This document shows positions 58,262 through 64,000 of a stretch of 64,000 nt of DNA, in pieces. The notes under the pieces were generated by a model that worked only from the letters and a program-made list of their open reading frames with translations, searched no databases and had not been told where the DNA came from. The stretch is from contig JAGYXB010001010.1 in assembly GCA_022495005.1 (NCBI GenBank), forward strand, positions 1,674,001 to 1,738,000, written 5' to 3'. The DNA is from Rhyacophila brunnea. Lineage: Eukaryota > Arthropoda > Insecta > Trichoptera > Rhyacophilidae. Numbering within the stretch: the first letter of the stretch is position 1; each line of letters starts with the position of its first letter. A program made the position numbers and the translations under genes.

Positions 58262-58700
58262 TTTTTTTTCAATTTCAATTAATTTATTTAACATAATGTG
58301 GACATTACAAATTATAAGATTAAGACGTTCACAACATGACATAAAACATTATTATAAAGACAAAAGTTATAAAAATGATAAAAATGAAAATATAAAAAGC
58401 GAAGATAATATTATAAACATATATATATATATACAGAAAATACTACAAATAGATCTATATAAGTTCGAAGAAGTACAACGAGTTTGCTATGGAGACCCTA
58501 TTTTAAGAATTTATAAAATAGCGTCCACTTAAACTTACCCTCACGCAAGTGGAATATATCAACACACGAAGCAATTTGGTTGAACATAGTTATCGCCCTC
58601 CCAATTGGTATTACCAGCGGCAGGTTATTTCTGCACCTTGGGAGAATAAACAACTGATGCTCCCTATTTATAAGATAATAATCACGAACACACACCAGTC
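58262..58700 (-). pseudogene. CR1/Jockey-like LINE 3' end, copy 3 (best preserved)
   Basis: Minus strand: FILPRCRNNLPLVIPIGRA, then MFNQIASCVDIFHL and FKWTLFYKFL, then stop. This is the usual last 60 residues of CR1/Jockey-type ORF2 (LPR-x-RT-N-x-G..S-x-x-RA..YN....DIF...FK). About 250 bp of 3' untranslated sequence ends in an A-rich tract at 58262-58270. 5'-truncated, as LINE insertions commonly are. Confidence 0.7.
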
Positions 58701-59394
58701 AACACTGCCCAGAATAGCAGAGTTCTCATTTATACCTTGTATAAGTTGAAAAAAATACGTTGCTAAATTTAATTAAGATGCTAGTAGCTAAATAAAGATG
58801 AAAAACTTACAAATGTAATGTAAATAAATAATTTCCTTAATTTAAAACCTTTAAATTATTAGTAAGGACTAGTATTCGAAAAATAGTTGTACGTATCTAC
58901 ATTATTGATCTTAAGAGGTTGAATGTATAGTTTGTTCAAACCGTCACTCAATTCCAAAATATTTTACTTTGTGTAATAAGCAACAGTTGGCGAGACGTGA
59001 TTCAATTGTTTTTGCATCATATTGGTAAGAAAGCAGCGCAGAAAATAATAATTACGCCTTCGGTGATTGTCTCGCGAAACCGCAGAAGCTCGAAGAAAAC
59101 AAGTGGCGAAGAAATCGTGCCAAACTTGCCCGAGTACTCACTTCTTCTGTATTATTTTCTACCGATTGACTGATTTTTCAATATTCGCAACTAGTACATT
59201 AAATAGTATTCGATATAATATCAATATTATTCGTGCAAAATTTTCAATGGGATTTAAATTATTTAACCCAAAAATGGACGATTTTTTTCATTATATAAAA
59301 TCTTGTAAAATTGTGAGGTACAAAATTATTTAGAAATAGTGTGGAAAACCAGACCATTGGACTTCTCAGTTCTTAACCGGGTATACTGGTTTTG
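58701..59394. other. mixed DNA, no gene seen
   Basis: An 88-codon plus-strand frame at 59067-59333 has no recognised motif. It starts in GC-richer sequence that may belong to the retroelement debris to its right. Confidence 0.3.
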
Positions 59395-59640
59395 CCTCCA
59401 AGCTCTGTCAGCTTGGCCTAATATAATCTCCCACTTACTTATGTGGCGAATTGCAAGATGCCGATAGCATCCTCTGGAAGTGTCTCCATACGTCGGTTGA
59501 AAGGGAAGAGCTTCTCAAGTCGGTCCGACCCTCAGTTGGACCGGTCAGCCATTGCGACTTGGTATGAGGGAAAATTTTTCAGCCTTTAAAAAGTTCTCGG
59601 CATTTTACGGCGAGCGAGGTCTTTTCTCTTCGAGAATTGA
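59395..59640 (+). pseudogene. R1/LOA-like LINE, C-terminal fragment
   Basis: Plus strand: CGELQDADSILWKC, then EREELLKSV, GPVSHCDLV, and after a frameshift MRENFSAFKKF. The CGE-x-x-D-A-D-x-x-LW-x-C...RxELL pattern is the zinc-knuckle-like C-terminal region of R1-type ORF2. The following 500 bp of GC-richer sequence is probably its 3' untranslated region. Confidence 0.6.
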
Positions 59641-60329
59641 CCGTAACACATTATATCAAAAGTAGTGATCACGCACACTCTAGTGCACGCCAACCAAGGT
59701 CTTGGGAAGTTGCTCCTGGGAAACTTTCGGCACAAATTTTAAGAACACCTAACGTTCGTTATGCCACGGTATACGCCTGCATAACGGGTGTGGAGACGTG
59801 GCGGGTGGTGGAGGGAAAAGCAAGTGTGGAAAACTAAGCGATATTAAATCCCAAAAGGGCATATCAATTAATATCACTTGAAACATCAGACTAGTGCAAT
59901 GGCCACGCAAAGGCCGTATTTGCCAATATATTTACTTTGTTCTTGAACCTCTCTCTATTGTTGGCTGTTCCTTCTTGACTGAGAATAATTTATTGTGACC
60001 ACCCTAAAGTTTAGTCATATTCTGAGTGACAAAAACTAGCTAATGGTTCCCTCTACTCGGTCTTAATCGAGCGTATAACGAGGCCCTACGATTGAATGTG
60101 GAGCATTAGTAGTTGTTTATGCCTGGGAATATCTCAGGAGTAGATGCCCTAGTCTGAGGTCGCCACGCAATTGAGTGTGCTTTCACTGGCTTAACTGAGA
60201 CATATTTTAATCAAAGTGCCCATGCGAGAGAGGAGCATCAAGAATTAACAAAACATACATATTGATTCTAATTAATTTACATATAATAAATATTAAAAAA
60301 TAAAGATAAAGAAAACTAACATACTATAC
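59641..60329. other. GC-richer non-coding block, probably LINE 3' sequence
   Basis: Follows the R1-like fragment. Open frames are short; no motif recognised. Confidence 0.35.
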
Positions 60330-61130
60330 TATGTGAAGAGATCTTCACGTCCGCAATAAGACGCAGAGATTCTCCAACCCTCTCGGTCCTCACTTTCTCT
60401 GATCGCAGTTTAAAAGTTGCCCCCAGTAAGCTACTTTGCTTGGTTGTTTCAACTCGCCAATGCTCTTCTACTGCTTTGCCTTCATTGGCGGCTACCCGAA
60501 ACCATCGGTCTCTATAAGTTATATTGTCTGCGCTAAACAATATATCGAAAAATTCTTGAGAATGCGTCCTCTATCTGGAGTCTCTCGATGAGTCACTGTT
60601 TTGCGCTGTACTCTGCCCTGGAAATACAAAGCATTCGGTGCTGACACCATGCTCCACTCTCTTACACTCAGAATCCATGACTCGGCACCCTAAAAAAATA
60701 TGGTGAGCACTAATATCTCTACAAGTCATTTTCGTGACAATTGAACATCCACGATCTTTCCATACAGTGGTAAAACATGTCATCGCATTTTTCGCAATCT
60801 AAGTGTGCCTTCTTATCTCTGCTTCACGATTTTCGATTCCAGATATACAAACTTGTCCACTGTTTCTAGATTTTTGAGTATATATATGCTGCTGGTAGAT
60901 GGTTAGCCCGATCGATAACAATTAGTCTTACTATTAATAAGGAGACTTATTATACATTTTGTTCATCTACCTGGTGTAGCAGCTCTGTGAGTTCTCTTTC
61001 ATCGGCAGTAATTAGCGTAGTATCATCTTAAAATCATAAGTTATTTATTTTCTGTCCACTAATTGTTATTCTGCTTTCCCAATATTCTTGATCCCATCAG
61101 TCACCGGTTGTCTTCAATATATCAGATATG
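60330..61130 (-). pseudogene. RTE-like LINE reverse-transcriptase domain, decayed
   Basis: Minus strand in order: ITISGQKINNL, DDTTLITADERELTELLHQV (the catalytic YADD region, Tyr-Ala lost), LETVDKFVYLESKI, LRLRKM, KDRGCSIVTKM/LVEILVLTIF and GAESWILSVRE. These are consecutive motifs of RTE/BovB-type ORFs (YADDTTLI...FVYLGS...KDR-x-IS...GAETW-x-L). Frameshifts and stops throughout. It faces the R1-like fragment at 59395. Confidence 0.7.
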
Positions 61131-61499
61131 TCTCGTGTCTTTAAAATCACATAATATTTAACTTATTCCAAATTAAATAATAATACAGGATAGTACCCCG
61201 TTTACGCGTGCATGGATTTACTGTTGACAATAAGTATTATCGCGGCCATAACAATAAAATGTATGGGTAAACATGTATTATCCTACAGTTGCAAGCATGC
61301 ATGCATACATCAAAAATGTTGGAAGTTTCTGAATTTTCATGTGACATTAGGGATTTTTGTGATCTGCCGGCAAAAAATGAACTATACTCATTTTGAGGTT
61401 AACCGATATTCACTATCTGTCAAATACTACTATAAAATGACAGCATCGCGTCTCCCTTACTCTTGAAGAATAAGATTCGAGAGATAATCAGTACTTTTA

Positions 61500-61602
61500 C
61501 GTGTAAACAGTTACAATACGCATTATTGCTGCCAGTAAATCCATGCACATGTACAAACGCTATAATAAACGTTGCAAAAGTGAATAATATGTAATTAAAC
61601 AT
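61500..61602 (-). CDS. candidate first exon of a small secreted protein (uncertain)
   Basis: ATG at 61602 opens MFNYILFTFATFIIAFVHVH followed by GFTGSNNAYCNCLH, a plausible signal peptide with cleavage near HVHG. A GTAAAAGT donor-like site follows at about 61500. A TCAGTGAC initiator-like sequence lies about 25 nt upstream, but no TATA box. Sixteen bases (GTGCATGGATTTACTG) recur in opposite orientation at 61208-61223. No further exon was found; it may be chance. Confidence 0.2.
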
Positions 61603-61609
61603 AATATAT

Positions 61610-64000
61610 ACTCCACATTGTCACTGATCAAAAAATACTTTTTTTAATTACAATGTATTTTCACTAAAAATAAGATAAAATCTTTTTATCTTCAGATAGC
61701 AATGGTCTTGTTTAACAGAATGTATTTTACTATTTTTAAATATATTTAATTGTAATCATAAATACAAAAATGTATACAATTAAAATTATAACACTGACCT
61801 TCAAGTTAGAATAGTCAGTATGCAATATTAATTGCGTTAGAGAATTCATTCATTTAAAATATTGTTGAAGCGCAATTTGTATTCGTTATTAGCCACCTAC
61901 TTAACATAAAAACATTGTTTGATGCCGTCATAATAATATATTTTACTCACAAAAAAGCATTTTGTCATGCTTTACGTTATTTAACGGAGTATTATTCCAT
62001 TATTATTTACTTACATACGATACGTTTGTTTGGGAAATATTCTGGTAAAAGCGGTGAGAGACATAAGGCAAAAAAATTAAATACCAGGGTTATATTTGCC
62101 AAATAATAATTTAATATAGTTTCGAATGATAAAAGAATCGTTTTAAATATTCAATTTAGAGTTTAAATACTTTTATTATTTATGATATTATTACATTATT
62201 TTTTTATGAATGGAAATGCGAAAAAATCAATCGTTGTCAATCATCTTTCTTTATAATATTTTAAATGAGATATTTCGGCTAGTCACTCAGATCTCTATTG
62301 TAAAATAGGTAACTGAATGAAATGTAATAATATATTAAACAACAAATTTAAAACTATTAGTTATTTAAATATATTGGAAAAAAATCTGCGTAATATTATT
62401 ATAAAAAATAAGAGAGTGAAAGTCTTTATAAATAGTTTTGATATTAAACTTTATATCTATTCATACCATGCGTTATACTTTAACTATATTAGTTTAATAG
62501 GGAAATGGTGCCTAAATAATAAAACAAATTAAAATATGCGGGTTGTATTATTAATTAGATACGTTAGTTTATTTTTTATTTAATAGCTTATAATTTAAAT
62601 TAACAAAAAATAATAAAAGACATCTTATTATAAATTATTACATAAGCAATATTAGGCATTTTTTATTTTTAATTAATGTATACGTCATTATAGCGGTACC
62701 GTGATAGCAAACGGCTATAACTGCAGTTTTATCACTTCTTTAGTTTTCTTCCATAATATTGATAATGCCATAATGCGATGTGAAAAAAAAACAAATTTAT
62801 ATATATTATGAAAAATCTATCAATTGTATGAAGTTAACCAAAAATAAAAATAAATATTTTCGTATAATTTTTGAATATAATATGACAAATGGTCAGATTA
62901 TTAAATTTTTGTTCGATTAACAACCAAATTAATATGTTTAAAATTATTATAATATTTTAACACTAAATTTCTGAAATTTATGCAATTCTGTCATATATTT
63001 ATATGCATGGAACGAGTTTATTCACAATACATCTAATAATACATGAAATGTAAAAAAACTCTTAGACAAAACTTAATACTTGTTTAACTCTTAGTAACTA
63101 GTCGTCAAAAATAGATATTGAAGTAGGTATATATGAATATTAATAATTGTACACTGTAAAAAGGCGTAGCTTATTTTCATTCATAGTCCAGCAAAAAATA
63201 TGGAAACCACGTGGTAGGTACTTCAAAGAATTCTCGTCAATCGCCAATTTTATCTAATTTTTTCGAATCACAGAACAGTATTCCTATTATAAAATTTGCA
63301 TGGCACACTAAATTTAACAATACTAAGCTTAATTTATCACTTAATTTAATGTTTTATTTTGAAATTTGCACCAAATTTAACGAATCGGGTGATTTTACTT
63401 ATATGCTTGAATTCTACTGTAAGAAACAATATTTGTAGTTGGGAAGTTGGGAATCTAATCGAGCGAATGTGACCTATACGTAGGCTTAAAATTCCTTATT
63501 TAGGCTATACTTCAGCTGAGGCATGGTCTAAAAAGATCGTGACTGGGCGATGCGCGGATTGTGCAAATGACGCGATCCGAACGAAATATAATTTGTCATA
63601 AAAATTCAACATGCGTCATTTTAATGTTTTGTTTATTATTATATTCGTAATAATAATAGTATATTCATTGACATGTTTTCTTTTTCAAGTACACGCGGAA
63701 CGTTTTTTAGTCATCTTTACACGATTTAAGAATATATTCCTCCGACGCCATCACAAAACAAATTGACATGTTCACACCTCGACTGTTAGTCTCCGATTGG
63801 CGACGATTGCGAAATTTCGTTCCACCTACTGTTGAAAATTATTTGCCGTTTCACTTATGTATGCTCTTAAGAGTTTACATATTTTTGGGGGCAACATATT
63901 TTGATTCTCGAATATTTTTTGGTCACCTATAATAAATTAGATTTCTTTTTACTGGTGTTCTGTGGGTTAAGTTTATATTCAAGATTGGATAAATCAAAAA
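61610..64000. other. AT-rich DNA to the right edge, no gene seen
   Basis: Short frames at 61915, 62317 and 63211 lack motifs and codon structure. Less AT-rich sequence appears at 63440-63850 without a recognised element; a gene beyond the window could begin here. Confidence 0.3.

Overview
The window looks like AT-rich nuclear DNA from an arthropod, most likely an insect. The evidence is spliced genes with GT-AG introns, TATA boxes paired with TCAG/TTAG initiator-like starts, tRNA-derived SINEs, many decayed non-LTR retrotransposons and many short inverted-repeat DNA transposons. There are no bacterial operons and no CRISPR arrays. I cannot name the order or species from sequence alone.

Host genes sit only at the left end, on the minus strand. 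Bases 372-417 are the first coding exon (signal peptide) of a trypsin-like serine protease whose body lies beyond the left edge. A complete five-exon paralogue occupies 13186 down to 5937. Its coding exons (13186-13141, 10505-10310, 9421-9172, 7933-7781, 6086-5937) join in frame into a 264-residue secreted trypsin zymogen. It has an R|IVGG activation site, the His77/Asp120/Ser218 triad and the Asp that gives trypsin specificity. The two genes are tandem duplicates sharing exon-1 length, intron phase and about 190 bp of promoter, including a TATA box, a GATA site and an upstream box.

The introns of the complete gene carry retrotransposon debris: a SINE and a MITE in intron 4, an RTE-like 3' end in intron 3, and another non-LTR 3' end in intron 1.

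From about 13.4 kb to the right edge I find no convincing host gene. This roughly 50-kb stretch is intergenic or part of a very long intron and is full of mobile-element relics. They include four tRNA-like SINE families, CR1/Jockey-, RTE- and R1-like retrotransposon fragments, a hAT-type element with a near-perfect 8-bp target duplication, several MITEs, and a 3.9-kb region bounded by about 40-bp inverted repeats.

The most striking item is a repeat at about 15.8, 38.4 and 56.5 kb that carries a hammerhead-ribozyme-like core (CTGAAGA, GAAA-capped stem II, GAAAC, short stem III, GTC). This resembles the ribozymes known from Penelope-like elements and retrozymes. One copy is rearranged into a head-to-head palindrome.
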